Counted from the first letter of the stretch, positions 29,612 through 39,739 are shown. The stretch is 64,000 nucleotides of DNA from CBDBEU01 sp965204565 (GCA_965204565.1 CBDBEU010000005.1:372001-436000); one strand, 5' to 3'. The notes: generated by a model from the letters alone, not told the origin. A program made the numbers and translations.

Positions 29612-30428
29612 TGATTTCTTCACCCGCGCGCTGATCGCCGGTATCGGGCTCGCCGTGGTCGCCGGCCCGCTTGGGTGTTTCGTGGTGTGGCGGCGCATGG
29701 CCTATTTCGGCGACACCATGTCGCATTCAGCACTGCTTGGCGTGGCGCTGGCATTGCTTGCCGACATTCCGTTGATTGCCGGCGTGTTCGCGGTGGCAGT
29801 CGCGGTCTCGATCGGTCTGTTGCTGCTGCAGGACCGCAATGCGCTGCCGGCCGATGCGCTGCTGGGCATCCTGTCCCATTCGACCCTGGCTCTGGGGCTT
29901 TTGCTGGTGGCATTCATGACATGGGTGCGCATCGATCTGATGAGCTTGTTGTTTGGCGATATTCTCGCAGTCTCGACCGCCGATATCGCGGTGATCTATG
30001 TGGGCAGCGCTGTGGTGCTGGCTGTTCTGATTGCCATCTGGCGGCCGCTTCTGGCAGCGACCGTCAGCACCGAACTGGCGCAGGCAGAAGGGCTTCATCC
30101 GCGCCCGACGCGGCTCGTGTTCATGCTGTTGATGGCGGCGATGATCGCCATGGCGATGAAGATTGTCGGCATCATTCTGATTACCGCGCTGCTGATCATT
30201 CCGGCAGCGGCGGCGCGCAGGTTTTCCACAACGCCGGAACAGATGGCGGTGCTGGCCTCGATATTGGGCTCAGCCGCGGTCGGTTCGGGGCTGACCGCAT
30301 CGCTTGAGTTCGACACCCCCTCCGGACCGTCGATTGTGGTCGCCTCCTTCGTGATTTTTCTCCTCACCATGCTGCCGGCCGGATTTGGCCCGAGGCGTGC
30401 GGCCACAACCGTGAGACAGGAGCCATGA
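29604..30428 (+). CDS. znuB: Zinc ABC transporter, membrane permease
   Basis: 274 residues, ABC-3 family permease with about eight membrane helices. Typical features: VVWRRMAYFGDTMSHSALLG near the N-terminus and VGIILITALLIIPAAAAR near the C-terminus. Start ATG 29604 (MLDDFFTRAL) overlaps znuC; the longer in-frame extension upstream is just znuC in another frame. Its TGA overlaps the zur ATG. Intact. Confidence 0.92.
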   Translation: MLDDFFTRALIAGIGLAVVAGPLGCFVVWRRMAYFGDTMSHSALLGVALALLADIPLIAGVFAVAVAVSIGLLLLQDRNALPADALLGILSHSTLALGLLLVAFMTWVRIDLMSLLFGDILAVSTADIAVIYVGSAVVLAVLIAIWRPLLAATVSTELAQAEGLHPRPTRLVFMLLMAAMIAMAMKIVGIILITALLIIPAAAARRFSTTPEQMAVLASILGSAAVGSGLTASLEFDTPSGPSIVVASFVIFLLTMLPAGFGPRRAATTVRQEP

Positions 30429-30823
30429 GCACGCAATCGGCGCGCCTGACGCGCAATCAGGCACTGGTTTTCGAGACGCTTGAGCGCGCCGCCGCACCGC
30501 TCAGCGCTTATATGATCCTCGACCGGCTGCGCGAGCACGGCTTTCGCGCGCCGCCGCAGGTCTATCGTGCGCTCGACAAGCTGCGCGATGCCGGGCTGGT
30601 GCACCGGCTGGAAAGCCTCAATGCGTTTGTGGCCTGCAGCCACGATCAGGGGCACCGCTCGGAGCTTGTGGCGTTCGCGATCTGCGAGGGTTGCGGGCAG
30701 GTGGCGGAGTTTTCTGATTCCGCGATCGCCAACCGGCTTGCCGGATGGAGCCTCGACAACGGCTTTCAAGTCGCCAAGACGACGATCGAAATCAGAGGCG
30801 TCTGCACAGGCTGCGCTCGGTAA
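30425..30823 (+). CDS. zur: Fur-family zinc uptake regulator
   Basis: 132 residues. An N-terminal winged helix (SAYMILDRLREHGFRAPPQVYRALDKL) precedes a C-terminal dimerisation and metal domain with Cys87-x2-Cys90 (CEGC) and Cys127-x2-Cys130 (CTGC), the structural zinc site of Zur. It would repress znuA and znuCB-zur when zinc is sufficient. It overlaps znuB by four bases, making an autoregulated operon. The 3' end overlaps the end of a convergent glyoxalase-like gene by 32 bases. Confidence 0.92.
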   Translation: MSTQSARLTRNQALVFETLERAAAPLSAYMILDRLREHGFRAPPQVYRALDKLRDAGLVHRLESLNAFVACSHDQGHRSELVAFAICEGCGQVAEFSDSAIANRLAGWSLDNGFQVAKTTIEIRGVCTGCAR

Positions 30824-31205
30824 GGAGAGGGCTACGCGGGCTAGGACGAGCGTGACACTTGTGGCCGATATAGGGGCCGACGATTTCGATATCGATATTC
30901 TCGGGCCCGCGAATATAGGAGATCATGTGCCCGCCCATGCCGCGGCGCACCGGCTCGACGGAAAACACCGCACCGCGCGCCTTCAGCCATTTGGCCGCTT
31001 CCTCGACATCGTCGACACCGATGCCGAAATGATCGAGCCCCTGTGCCCGGTCGGGCGCAACCGCATCAGGGGTTTCATCGTCGCGAACTCCGCGCACGAA
31101 AATCCGCATGGTGCCAAGCCGGATGACGGCACTGGGCGCACCATTGAAATCGGGATTGTAGGAAATGCGCTCAGCATCGAAGATGCGCTCGAAAAAACCC
31201 AACAT
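30792..31205 (-). CDS. VOC/glyoxalase-superfamily protein, start damaged
   Basis: 137 residues if started at ATG 31205. The natural N-terminus is clearly further upstream: the frame continues as FKFDHVYLVCRDTDG, including a likely metal-ligand His. The only ATG there (31256) is followed at once by TAA at 31251-31253, so codon 2 is a stop. Without the first beta strand the protein is probably unstable or inactive. The core is glyoxalase-like: QGLDHFGIGVDDVEE and PENIDIEIVGP. Better seen as a very recent pseudogene unless internal initiation works. Substrate unknown. Confidence 0.6.
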   Translation of the reverse strand: MLGFFERIFDAERISYNPDFNGAPSAVIRLGTMRIFVRGVRDDETPDAVAPDRAQGLDHFGIGVDDVEEAAKWLKARGAVFSVEPVRRGMGGHMISYIRGPENIDIEIVGPYIGHKCHARPSPRSPLLTERSLCRRL

Positions 31206-31455
31206 GCCGTCAGTATCGCGGCAGACGAGGTAGACATGGTCGAATTTGAATTACATCTGTAGTATCCCCCAAAGTGCGTTAGATATCCGAGTTGCAGGCC
31301 CGATGAGGCAAAAACAATGCACGATAGTGTATGCGCGCGCACCAAAGTCACTGGGATAGAATGGCCGCTCAAACGTTGCGCAGTCTAGCATCGTTTGGCG
31401 CGCTTCACGCCAGACAGGTGGACGGCGCGCGGGATCGCACCGAAGTGGGAGACAG

Positions 31456-32019
31456 ATGTTACGGCGCGGTTTGATGGTGTTGCTTTTGGGCCTTGACCTT
31501 GGCGCTTGTGTCGGCGGCGGTGGTGGGCCGGCCACGCCGGTCACCATGTCGCCGACGGCATCGTTTGGCAGCCTGCTCAACGCCCATCGCGCAGTGCGCG
31601 GCCTTTCCAGGCTGACGCGCGATGCTCGTCTCAATCAGGCAGCTTCAGCCCATGCGCGCGATCTGGCCAAGGCCAATCGCCTGGGCCACAGGGGCAGCGA
31701 TGGCTCAACCCATGTGGTGCGCGCCAAGCGCACCGGCTATGGGCCGTTCGTTGCGGAAAATGTCGGTGCCGGGCAGAAAACACCGGCGGCGGTGATGCAG
31801 GCCTGGCTCAGCAGCCGCGGGCACCGCACCAATATCGAGCTCAACCCGGCGACCCATTACGGATTTGCACACGCGGTGGCGCCGCAAACCAAATACAAGC
31901 ACTTCTGGGTGTTGGTGGTGGGGCGCCCGCAGGGCGATGCAACCGCCAAGGTCGTATCTTCCGGTGCTGACTGGGTTGATGCACAGCTCGGTTCTTTGGG
32001 CGTTCTGCTGGATTTTTAG
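31456..32019 (+). CDS. CAP/SCP-domain lipoprotein
   Basis: 187 residues. A short signal ends in a lipobox-like LDLGAC (Cys18), so it is probably lipid-anchored in the envelope. The CAP domain follows: LLNAHRAVRGL, LNQAASAHARDLAKANRLGH, AENVGAG and WLSSRGHRTNI. Bacterial CAP proteins are secreted or surface-bound, often of unknown function; the conserved His pair and Glu line a pocket. Intact, transcribed alone. Confidence 0.82.
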   Translation: MLRRGLMVLLLGLDLGACVGGGGGPATPVTMSPTASFGSLLNAHRAVRGLSRLTRDARLNQAASAHARDLAKANRLGHRGSDGSTHVVRAKRTGYGPFVAENVGAGQKTPAAVMQAWLSSRGHRTNIELNPATHYGFAHAVAPQTKYKHFWVLVVGRPQGDATAKVVSSGADWVDAQLGSLGVLLDF

Positions 32020-32052
32020 GTCCAGACCCCGCCCACGCGGTATTTGCCAGCG

Positions 32053-33067
32053 TCAGGCAGGGATCGCGGCCAAATCCGCATGTATCTTCAACAGCTCTGC
32101 CAGTCTTGATGGCTCACCGCGCGCCATGCCGCATTCGGTGGCAATGCCGTCGACCCGCGCATGGGTGCGCGCGGCGGCAAGGCGAGCCCGGTTGCCCTCG
32201 TCATCGTTATGATGGATGAGGCCGAAATAAAGCTCGGTGTCAGGCCCGATCTTGAGATTATACAAGGGCGCGAAATAGGCATCATCGGTGCGGTCGTCCA
32301 TCACCGGCATGTGGAAGTAATTGATCTGCCGCTTGACGCCGGCGGCAATGGCGTTGGCCATGTCGACCATGATGCAGGCGTCCTTGGGCAGCACCATGTG
32401 TTCGTCCGCCGGGCTGCCGTAGCAAAGATGGTAGCCGAGCTCGACAGCATCAGGCACCGCATCGCCTATCCTGGCCAGCACTTCAATCGTCTCGGTGCGG
32501 AAGTCGACCGGGCCGGGTTCGAAATAGTTCTCCCAAGCGAGCATCTCCTGGCACACATCCCACTGAATGGCGATGCGGTCATTTGGAAGGTTTGCGGCGA
32601 TTTTTTCGACCTCGCCAATGAAGTGCGGCGTCAGCGCGGCGATCACCGCCGGCCGGTGCTCGGGCACCATATTGTTGTAGGTCGGTGCGGTGGGCGTCGG
32701 TATCGAGACCTGGAACTTTACATGGGCCGGAATGACACCTTCGCCCTGCAGTCGCTGGAAAATCGCCCATGAGTCAATCGCCATAGCCGGTGACGAACTT
32801 TGCGGGGTCGATGTCGTGCACCACCTTGCCGTCCCACTGGGTGAACTGGAAGGGCGGCACACCATCGGCGAATTCGATCGCCGGATGGTCGGCCAGAACG
32901 TCCTGCAAGAACCTGATCCACATCTTGCGGATGCCGGTCTCGCCGTCAGGCATGCGCACGATATGTGATCCGGCGGCGGCGATGGTGCAAAATACCGTCT
33001 CTGCATCGGGCAGGGGAATGGAGCCGACGAAATGCGCGATCGGTCGTTTGATTTGGGCGGTGGTCAT
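32053..33067 (-). pseudogene. Cobalamin-independent methionine-synthase-like protein, one frameshift
   Basis: Begins MTTAQIKRPIAHFVGSIPLP at ATG 33067 and stays open to TGYGD near 32780, then shifts frame and continues AIDSWAIFQRL to 32053. The second part shows MetE C-terminal/UROD-superfamily traits (FQVSIPTPTAPTYN, QWDVCQEMLAWENYF, ELGYHLCYG). Family members of this short form are not true MetE and often have unknown substrates. It is a single lesion, so either a young pseudogene or a sequencing error. pepF follows upstream on the same strand. Confidence 0.72.
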
Positions 33068-33098
33068 TTTTCAGCTCCGTGAAATCTGTGCGGTGGAA

Positions 33099-34895
33099 CT
33101 AGGCGCCGGCTTCCAGCTCGTCGATCATGTCGGCGATCATCGAAAGGCCGGCATCCCAGAATGAAGGATCAGTGGCGTCGAGTCCGAATGGCGCCAGCAA
33201 TTCGGAGTGGTTTCTTGTGCCGCCGGCGGCCAACATGTCGAGATACTTGTCGGCAAAGCCTTCTTCCGCCTTCTCATACAGCGTGTAAAGGGAGTTCACC
33301 AAACAGTCGCCGAAGGCATAGGCATAGACATAGAACGGCGCGTGAATGAAATGCGGAACATAGGCCCAGAAGGTCTCGTAACCGGGCCCGAAGCGGATTG
33401 CCGGGCCAAGGCTTTGGCCTTGGATTTCAAGCCACATTTCACCCAGCCGCTCGGGCGTCAGCTCGCCTTTGCGGCGTTCGGTGTGAACCGCGCGCTCGAA
33501 TGAATAAAACGCGGTCTGGCGCACCACGGTGTTGAGCATGTCCTCGACCTTGGAGGCGAGCATTGAGGTGTGCTCGAGCACATTATCGGCGCCGGCGAGC
33601 AGCTTCCTGAAGGTCAGCATTTCGCCAAACACGCTGGCGGTTTCGGCCACGGTCAGCGGTGTCGGCGCCATCAGCGCGCCATGCGGGGCGGCCAGCACCT
33701 GATGCACGCCGTGGCCGAGCTCATGGGCGAGCGTCATGACATCGCGCGGGCGGCCTTGATAGTTGAGCAATACATAGGGGTGAGCACTGGGCGTGGTTGG
33801 ATGGGCAAAAGCGCCGGGCACCTTGCCCTCGCGCGCCGGTGCATCGATCCAGCCATTGTCGAAGAAATCGCCGGCAATCGATGCCATTTTCGGGGTAAAT
33901 CCGGAATAGGCGTCGAGCACCATGGCGCGGGCCTCGTCCCAGCCGATGATGCGCTCGGGTACTTGCGGCAGCGGGGCGTTTCGGTCCCAATGATTGAGCT
34001 GGTCCTTGCCGAACCATTTGGCCTTAAGCGCGTAATAGCGGTGCGACAGGCGCGGATAGGCATTGGTGACCGCATCGACCAGCGCATCGACCACCTCGCG
34101 CTCAACCTGGTTGGACAGATGGCGCGCATCGGCAATATCGGCAAAGCCGCGCCAGTTGTCGGAAATCTCCTTGTCCTTGGCGAGCGTGTTGGTGATATGC
34201 GCGAACAGTGGCAGGTGCTGCTCAAGCGTTGCGGCAAGCGCTGTGGCACCGCTTTTGCGCACATTCTCATCGGGCGACAGCATGCAATTGAGCGTCGGCT
34301 CCAGTGTCAGCAATTCGCCATCGACGTCGAATTTGAGCTCGGCCATGGTCTGGTCGAACAAGCGCACCCAAGCAGAGCCCGCGGTCATCGATTTTTCATG
34401 GAACAGCTTTTCAAGATCGTTGACGAGCTGATAAGGTAGTTCTTTCCGCACATTCTCAAGCCAGGGGCGGAACCGGCCGAGCGCCGGCTCGGACATCGCA
34501 TTTTCCATCGCCCGATCGTCAATGCGATTGAGCTCGAGCTCGAAAAACAGCAGATCCGTGGTCAGCTCGTTGATTGCCGCACTGGTATCGCCAAAAAATT
34601 TGGTGATCGCCGGGTCGGTAGCATTGGTGGCATGGCAGAGAAATGCATAGGCGCTGAGCCTGCCGATCAGACCGGCAATCGCCTCATAGGCGCTAATCGC
34701 CCTGGCGATTCCTGCACCATCGTCAGCACCCAGATCGGCAATCTTGCTACGATAATTCCCAGCGAAGGCTGCGGCATCCTTGTGCGCGCGTTCCAGATCG
34801 CGGGCAAACTCCGGCGCATCGGGGGAGGTGTAAAGATCGCCAAGGTTCCATTCTGGAAGATTGCCAAGTTCAATCTCAGCGTTCGCTTTGGCCAA
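33099..34895 (-). CDS. pepF: M3-family oligoendopeptidase F
   Basis: 598 residues, cytoplasmic zinc metallopeptidase that cuts peptides of about 7-17 residues. The HELGH zinc motif is at residues 391-395 with the downstream Glu in ETASVFGE. I chose TTG 34895 because AAGGAG lies seven bases upstream and it yields the family N-terminus (MAKANAEIEL); the open frame extends upstream without similarity. Intact and full length. Confidence 0.9.
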   Translation of the reverse strand: MAKANAEIELGNLPEWNLGDLYTSPDAPEFARDLERAHKDAAAFAGNYRSKIADLGADDGAGIARAISAYEAIAGLIGRLSAYAFLCHATNATDPAITKFFGDTSAAINELTTDLLFFELELNRIDDRAMENAMSEPALGRFRPWLENVRKELPYQLVNDLEKLFHEKSMTAGSAWVRLFDQTMAELKFDVDGELLTLEPTLNCMLSPDENVRKSGATALAATLEQHLPLFAHITNTLAKDKEISDNWRGFADIADARHLSNQVEREVVDALVDAVTNAYPRLSHRYYALKAKWFGKDQLNHWDRNAPLPQVPERIIGWDEARAMVLDAYSGFTPKMASIAGDFFDNGWIDAPAREGKVPGAFAHPTTPSAHPYVLLNYQGRPRDVMTLAHELGHGVHQVLAAPHGALMAPTPLTVAETASVFGEMLTFRKLLAGADNVLEHTSMLASKVEDMLNTVVRQTAFYSFERAVHTERRKGELTPERLGEMWLEIQGQSLGPAIRFGPGYETFWAYVPHFIHAPFYVYAYAFGDCLVNSLYTLYEKAEEGFADKYLDMLAAGGTRNHSELLAPFGLDATDPSFWDAGLSMIADMIDELEAGA

Positions 34896-35068
34896 GACTT
34901 TACTCCTTGCTTGAAAGGTCGGGGAGGGATATGCGCGCAACAGCGCTCTCCGGGGGTTGATCGATCTTACATAGTGGCGGGCCCGGCGCGTAATCAACGC
35001 GCATTTCCGCGCAAAGGCAAATTGGCCTAACGTCGGGGAGATTTGCGCACTTTCCGGAGACACTTTCA

Positions 35069-36058
35069 GTGGCCAGACGCGCCCAGTTGCGAGCTTTCAT
35101 GTTGACCTCGACCACCGACCGGCCAGCCATCGCGGCAGCGCTGATGGTGTCGTCGCTGTTCCTGCTGGGGATGCAGGACAGTCTGGTCAAGCTGATCAAT
35201 GCCGAAACCTCTCTGTGGCAGTTTCTGTTTTTCCGGGCGCTGTTCAATTTCGTGCTGCTGACGCTGGTGGCGCGATTCATCTGGGGCGGCGCGCGGCCAA
35301 GACCGGTGCGCCCGGGGGTAGTGGTGCTGCGCACCGCTTTCCATGTCAGCGCGATGCTTTTCTTTTTTGGCGGCATTCCGTTTTTGAGCCTCGCCGAGCT
35401 GGCGGCGGGCCTTTATGTGTTCCCGCTGTTCGTGGCGGTTTTATCGGCGGTTGTACTGAAAGAACGGGTGGGACCACGCCGGATTGCCGCCATCGCGGCA
35501 GGCTTTTGCGGCACTTTGCTGATCCTGAAACCAGGCACAGATGCCTTCACGCCGATTGGGCTGATGCCGGTGTGCGCCGGGTTCTGCTACGCCTGCGCGA
35601 TCCTGACGACACGCAAGCTATGCCGGGAGGAATCGCCGGTGACGTTGGCATTTGCCATCGCGGCGGGATTTTTCATCATAGGATGCATCGGCCTTGTCGC
35701 CAATGGCGTGGCTCCGAAGAGTGATCTGACGTTGAGCTGGCCTTATCTGTTCACCGGCTGGCATCCGGTTGAATGGCACATCATCACGGTGTTTGCGTTT
35801 GTGTCCTGCATCAACGTGATTGCCATGATCAATCTCGGCAAAGCCTATCAGAGCGCGGAATCGAGCTGGCTGGCGCCGTTCGATTATTCCTATCTGATCT
35901 TTGCCACCTTCTGGGGCTTTGTGTTCTGGAACCATATTCCCGATGTGCTGACATTTGTCGGCATGGCGTTGATCGCGTCGGCCGGCTCGTTCGTTGCCTG
36001 GTGTGAGCGGCGCGAGAAGCTGCGTATCGCTGCGCTGCAATCTGCGGATGCCGGCTGA
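35069..36058 (+). CDS. EamA/DMT-family transporter (10 TM)
   Basis: About 329 residues with ten predicted membrane helices in two EamA repeats (first ending near LLILKPG, second ending near FVGMALIASAG). GTG 35069 has GGAGA eight bases upstream; ATG 35099 is an alternative that trims ten residues. The family exports amino acids, nucleosides or other metabolites; the substrate cannot be inferred. A second DMT gene in the window (52028-52951) is only distantly similar. Confidence 0.85.
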   Translation: MARRAQLRAFMLTSTTDRPAIAAALMVSSLFLLGMQDSLVKLINAETSLWQFLFFRALFNFVLLTLVARFIWGGARPRPVRPGVVVLRTAFHVSAMLFFFGGIPFLSLAELAAGLYVFPLFVAVLSAVVLKERVGPRRIAAIAAGFCGTLLILKPGTDAFTPIGLMPVCAGFCYACAILTTRKLCREESPVTLAFAIAAGFFIIGCIGLVANGVAPKSDLTLSWPYLFTGWHPVEWHIITVFAFVSCINVIAMINLGKAYQSAESSWLAPFDYSYLIFATFWGFVFWNHIPDVLTFVGMALIASAGSFVAWCERREKLRIAALQSADAG

Positions 36059-36095
36059 AAGAGAATGACGTCCGCCCCCAATTGAAAGGTCCGAA

Positions 36096-36737
36096 ATGAC
36101 CCGTGTCTTACCGGCTGAAACACCCAAAGATCCAGATGTCGCGGACTATATGCGGCGCTGGACCCAGACCAGGGGCTATGCGCCCAATGCCTAGCAGACC
36201 ATGCTGCGCCGCCCGTGCGCGTTCCTTGCCTATCGTGACCTGCACACGGCGGTGATGATGAATGAGGGCGAGGTCTCAAAAGCGCTCAAATTCATGGTCG
36301 CCGAAGTGGTGAGCAATGCGGCAGGGTGCTTTTACTGCACCACGCACAATGCTGAAAACGCGCTCAGGATCGGCAGCGTTGCGCCGGCAAAGATCAAGGA
36401 TCTGTGGCTTTACAAGACCAGCGCCCATTTCAGCGAGGCCGAACGTGCGGCGCTGGGACTGGCCCATGCCGCGGGCAGCCATCCGCCTTGCGTCGAAGAT
36501 GCGCATTTTGACGCGCTGAAAAAGCATTTCTCGGAAGACGGGATTGTCGAGATCGTTGCGGTGATCTCATTGCTCGGCTGGCTCAACCGCTGGAACCAGA
36601 CCATGGGCACCGCGCTTGAGCCGGCATCGCTCGAATTTGGCGAGGAGCACCTTGCGACCTCGGGCTGGGCCCGAAATGAGCGGGTTTGCTCGAGTGCCCT
36701 CAGCCGTCGCTGCGCGAAAAGTCTTCACCGATGCTGA
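36096..36737 (+). pseudogene. AhpD/carboxymuconolactone decarboxylase-like peroxidase-related protein, nonsense-interrupted
   Basis: Starts MTRVLPAETPKDPDVADY at ATG 36096 with a ribosome site GAAAGG upstream. An in-frame TAG at 36192-36194 (APNA*QTMLRR) interrupts the frame after 32 codons. The rest is open and has the AhpD-type active site CFYCTTHNAENA. The C-terminus after ATSGW runs into unrelated sequence and overlaps the end of the neighbouring aldolase remnant. A single nonsense change with the downstream frame preserved suggests recent loss. Confidence 0.72.
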
Positions 36738-37345
36738 GCGCATGGGGAACATAGGACCGGCCGACGTGGTTGCACCAATGCTCCCAACCCGCTCCAGGGT
36801 AAAGCCGGCGCGGCCGGTTTTGACCGCCTCGATTTCACCGGCCGACAGATAGGTGACCTCGCCCATCGACATGGCCTTGAGCTGCATTTCGGCGTTGATC
36901 TCCATATAGGCCGCGTCCCTCAGCGATGAGCCGACCACCAAGCGGCCATGCCCGCGCATCAGCGCCATGGTGCGGGCCCGAGGCTTTCGGCAAGATCGCG
37001 CGCCATATCCAGGCTGGTGACCAGCAGATTGGTGCAATCACCGAACTTGGTGCGAATGTCCCAGCTTGGAATGTCGTCGCCGATTGGCGCGGACAGATGC
37101 ATAAGCGGGCGCATGGGCTGGGCGGTGACCGAAAACAGCACGACACTGGGGCAGTGATTGTGCACCACTGACATGACGTCAAGGGGCGCCTCATAGATGG
37201 CACCGTGAATGAAGCGCTCCGAATAGGGCTTGCCCGGCTCGGGCCCGACGCTGGTACCGTCAAGCGAGAATTCCATGATGTCACCCGGCTCGACGAGTTC
37301 GGGCGCGCGACATCATGTAGACGTCCGGCAGGACCTGCCCATTCA
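36700..37345 (-). pseudogene. Class II aldolase/adducin-family protein, 5'-truncated and frameshifted
   Basis: Readable across frames on the minus strand: MMSRARELVEPGD-like start near 37325, MEFSLDGTSVGP, SERFIHGAIYEA, VMSVVHNHCPSV (zinc-ligand His pair), MALMRGHG (third zinc His), AAYMEINAEMQLKA, and the ending HALSIGEDFSRSDG with TGA at 36700-36702. Frame breaks lie near 37310, 36970 and 36800. The first part of the gene is replaced by an IS30 end. Related proteins are fuculose- or ribulose-phosphate aldolases or decarboxylases. Confidence 0.72.
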
Positions 37346-38390
37346 ACGGATCGTCGCCACACTCAGCGAATTTCTCATCAGGTGAGTGTTGGTTCAACGT
37401 CTTTCTCCGCCGCTCATTGAGTTCCTGCACCATGGCATCGGGTTGGGTCCGGCCGTGCATAGACAGGTCGGTGCCTTTGGGGAAGTACTGTCGCAGCAGC
37501 TGGTTGGTGTTCGCGTTGGTGCCGCGCTGCCGGGGACTGTGGGGATCGCAGAAGCAGACCTCGAGGTCGGTCGCAAGCGTGAGACGCTTGTGGTCGGCAA
37601 GTTCCTTGCCCCGGTCCCGGGTGAGCGACCCGCGCAAGTTCACGCGGCAGGTGCTGAACCTGCCTGACGAGCGCGGTTACGACGCCGTCGGTGTTCTTGT
37701 CGGGGACCTTGGCAAGGAGCACGTAACGGGACTGACGCTCGACCGGCGTTGCGATGTAACTGTTGCGAGAGCCGGCAATTCCTTCTTCAGAACGCCCCGG
37801 GTCCGGATGAACAGGCCTCGATAGATGGTCTCATGGGACAGGCGGGCATCCTCATCGTCGGGATGCCTGCGCTTCAGCCAGCCCGTGATTTGCTGAGGTG
37901 ACCACTTGCGCTCAAGCTTGCCCGATAGTGTCCGGCAGAGCGATCGCCGACAAGCAAGCTTGCACAGCCTGGGGTGCAGAGCCCGGTCCCGGGCAGCCTG
38001 ATCCGACCGCGCAGCGCGATACCCCGCGCGGTCGCCATTGCGCTCCACCGCGCGGCTGATCGTCCACGGCGCTCGACGTAGCTGACGCGCGATCGCACGA
38101 AAGGACAGTTGCGCCCCAAGCCCTCCGGAGATCTCCTCTCGATCACAATGCGTCAATGCTGGACACGACCTTGTGCGCGCCAGCGGCCGGATAGCACCCG
38201 TCCGGGACAGCAAGGGAAAGATCGACGATGAGTTGCGATCAAACCCGCGGCCAATCGAACGCATCGACTCCCCAGGCTGCCGGCGATCCCAAATCTCTGC
38301 CTTCCGGCTATCGGTAAAATAGGGACGTCCACGGCAGCCCATCGTGAACACTCCATCTTTCCATCAAAGACTGAAGTGTTAAGGCAACCA
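37346..38390 (-). mobile_element. IS30-family element, transposase broken
   Basis: The transposase starts at ATG 38342 (MGCRGRPYFTDSRKAEIWDR). IS30 signatures: GESMRSIGRGFDRNSSSIF, SFRAIARQLRRAPWTISRAV, SPQQITGWLKR, LSHETIYRGLF, then in another frame LTRDRGKELADHKR, CDPHSPRQRGTNANTNQLLRQYF and LNERRRKTLN. The central part containing the first catalytic Asp is deleted (KKELPA joined to later sequence). It stands between two gene fragments that have both lost their 5' ends. Confidence 0.82.
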
Positions 38391-38623
38391 TTTGAATCAA
38401 CCTGGCATAGCTGGACCATCGACATGTCGGCTGTGGAAACCTCGGCAGCGTTGTGTCGATGCTGTTCATGGCCCAGATGGCGATGACCGCGACGGTGCCG
38501 GAGGTCGGCGGCATGGTGGCCGACCGTTGGGGCCTTGCCGCTGTGTCCCACATTTTCGCCGTCACCGGCCTTCTGGCGACGCTGATCGTGGTGTTCATGC
38601 CCAACACGCAGCCCGAGGTTTAG
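38391..38623 (+). pseudogene. Major facilitator superfamily transporter, 3' fragment
   Basis: Only the last 70 or so residues survive, in two frames: WTIDMSAVETS, then SMLFMAQMAMTATVPEVGG, ADRWGLAAVSHIFAVTG and LLATLIVVFMP, ending TAG 38623. This is a C-terminal MFS helix pair. The upstream part has been replaced by the IS30 element. Confidence 0.6.
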
Positions 38624-38853
38624 GTCTTTGCAGCCTGAGGGCTGGTGCCGATGAATGTCCGATCCCCCGGATCTGGGTCGTGGCGGCTTTGTGTGTTAGC
38701 CTTACTCCACACTCGGATTTTGGTCGGTTGCGCCCGGTATATTTGCTGCGCGGGTTGCGCTGTTATGAGGGCTCACCCTTGAGGCGAGCCGCCAGCACCT
38801 GCTGGCGACGCCAAAATCCTCAAGTGGTCGCAAGACACCACGAGGGAGAGATT

Positions 38854-39723
38854 ATGGCCAATGACATCGCATACGATGAGATCAATGAAGCAAAGGCCGA
38901 TATGGACCACATCTATGATCGGTCTGACCCGAGGGCCTATTACCGTGAGTTGAAAAAGCTCGGTTATTCCATCCCCGGTGCGGCCAAGCCGATCTTCCAG
39001 AAATTGATCTCTCGCCTTCAGCGCCGCCAGGAAGAGCCTGTGACGGTTCTCGACGTTGGCTGCTCATATGGTGTCAACGCCGCCATCCTGAAGCACGATC
39101 TGACGATGTCCGAGCTTTACGACCATTGGGGTCAAAAGAGCTTTGCCGATGCATCGCGCGAAGATGTGGTCGAATGTGACCAGCATTTCTTCGCCAATCT
39201 TGACGATGCGGACGATGTCGAAGTGATCGGGCTTGATGAGGCCGAAAACGCGGTGCGGTTCGCCAAGGAAGTGGGGCTCCTTGATGAGGGCCTTGCCGTC
39301 AATCTCGAAACCGAACCGCTACCGGTTGACGCCAGGGAGCAATTGGCATCGGTCGATCTGATGGTTTCAACAGGCTGTGTTGGCTATGTCACCGAGAAGA
39401 CTTTTGACCGTCTGCTGCCGGCGGTATCTCAAGGCCAACCGCCCTGGATTGCCAATTTTGTGTTGCGCATGTTCCCCTATGACGCAATTGACGAGGCTCT
39501 GTCCAAGCGCGGCTATGTCACCGAGAAACTGGAAGGGTACACCTTCGTTCAGCGCGCCTTTGCCTCCGCAACCGAACAGGAGCAGGTCGCCGCCCGGCTG
39601 CGTGATATGGGCATCGATCCAAGCGGCAAGGAGACCGAGGGCAACTTGCTTGCTGAGTTTTATTTTTCTCGCCCGATCGATCACGCGCGCAAGGAGCCAA
39701 TCGAGCAGGTGCTCGCGGTTTGA
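38854..39723 (+). CDS. Class I SAM-dependent methyltransferase
   Basis: 289 residues. GAGGGAGAG precedes ATG 38854 (MANDIAYDEINEAKADMDHIY). SAM-binding motif I is VTVLDVGCSYGVNAA, with an acidic residue at VIGLDEAENAV. Soluble, no signal peptide. The natural substrate is unknown. The frame stays open upstream of the chosen ATG, but that part only reads through the MFS remnant. Intact and apparently with its own promoter in the 230-base gap upstream. Confidence 0.82.
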   Translation: MANDIAYDEINEAKADMDHIYDRSDPRAYYRELKKLGYSIPGAAKPIFQKLISRLQRRQEEPVTVLDVGCSYGVNAAILKHDLTMSELYDHWGQKSFADASREDVVECDQHFFANLDDADDVEVIGLDEAENAVRFAKEVGLLDEGLAVNLETEPLPVDAREQLASVDLMVSTGCVGYVTEKTFDRLLPAVSQGQPPWIANFVLRMFPYDAIDEALSKRGYVTEKLEGYTFVQRAFASATEQEQVAARLRDMGIDPSGKETEGNLLAEFYFSRPIDHARKEPIEQVLAV

Positions 39724-39739
39724 CGTCGCTGAGCGGTTG

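Noticed and set aside
33570..34439. A 289-codon open frame antisense to pepF
   Set aside because: PepF is intact and full length on the other strand; the antisense product shows no motif.
38392..38853. An N-terminal extension of the methyltransferase reading through from the MFS remnant
   Set aside because: The extension has no homology and overlaps the MFS fragment in another frame; a strong ribosome site directly precedes ATG 38854.
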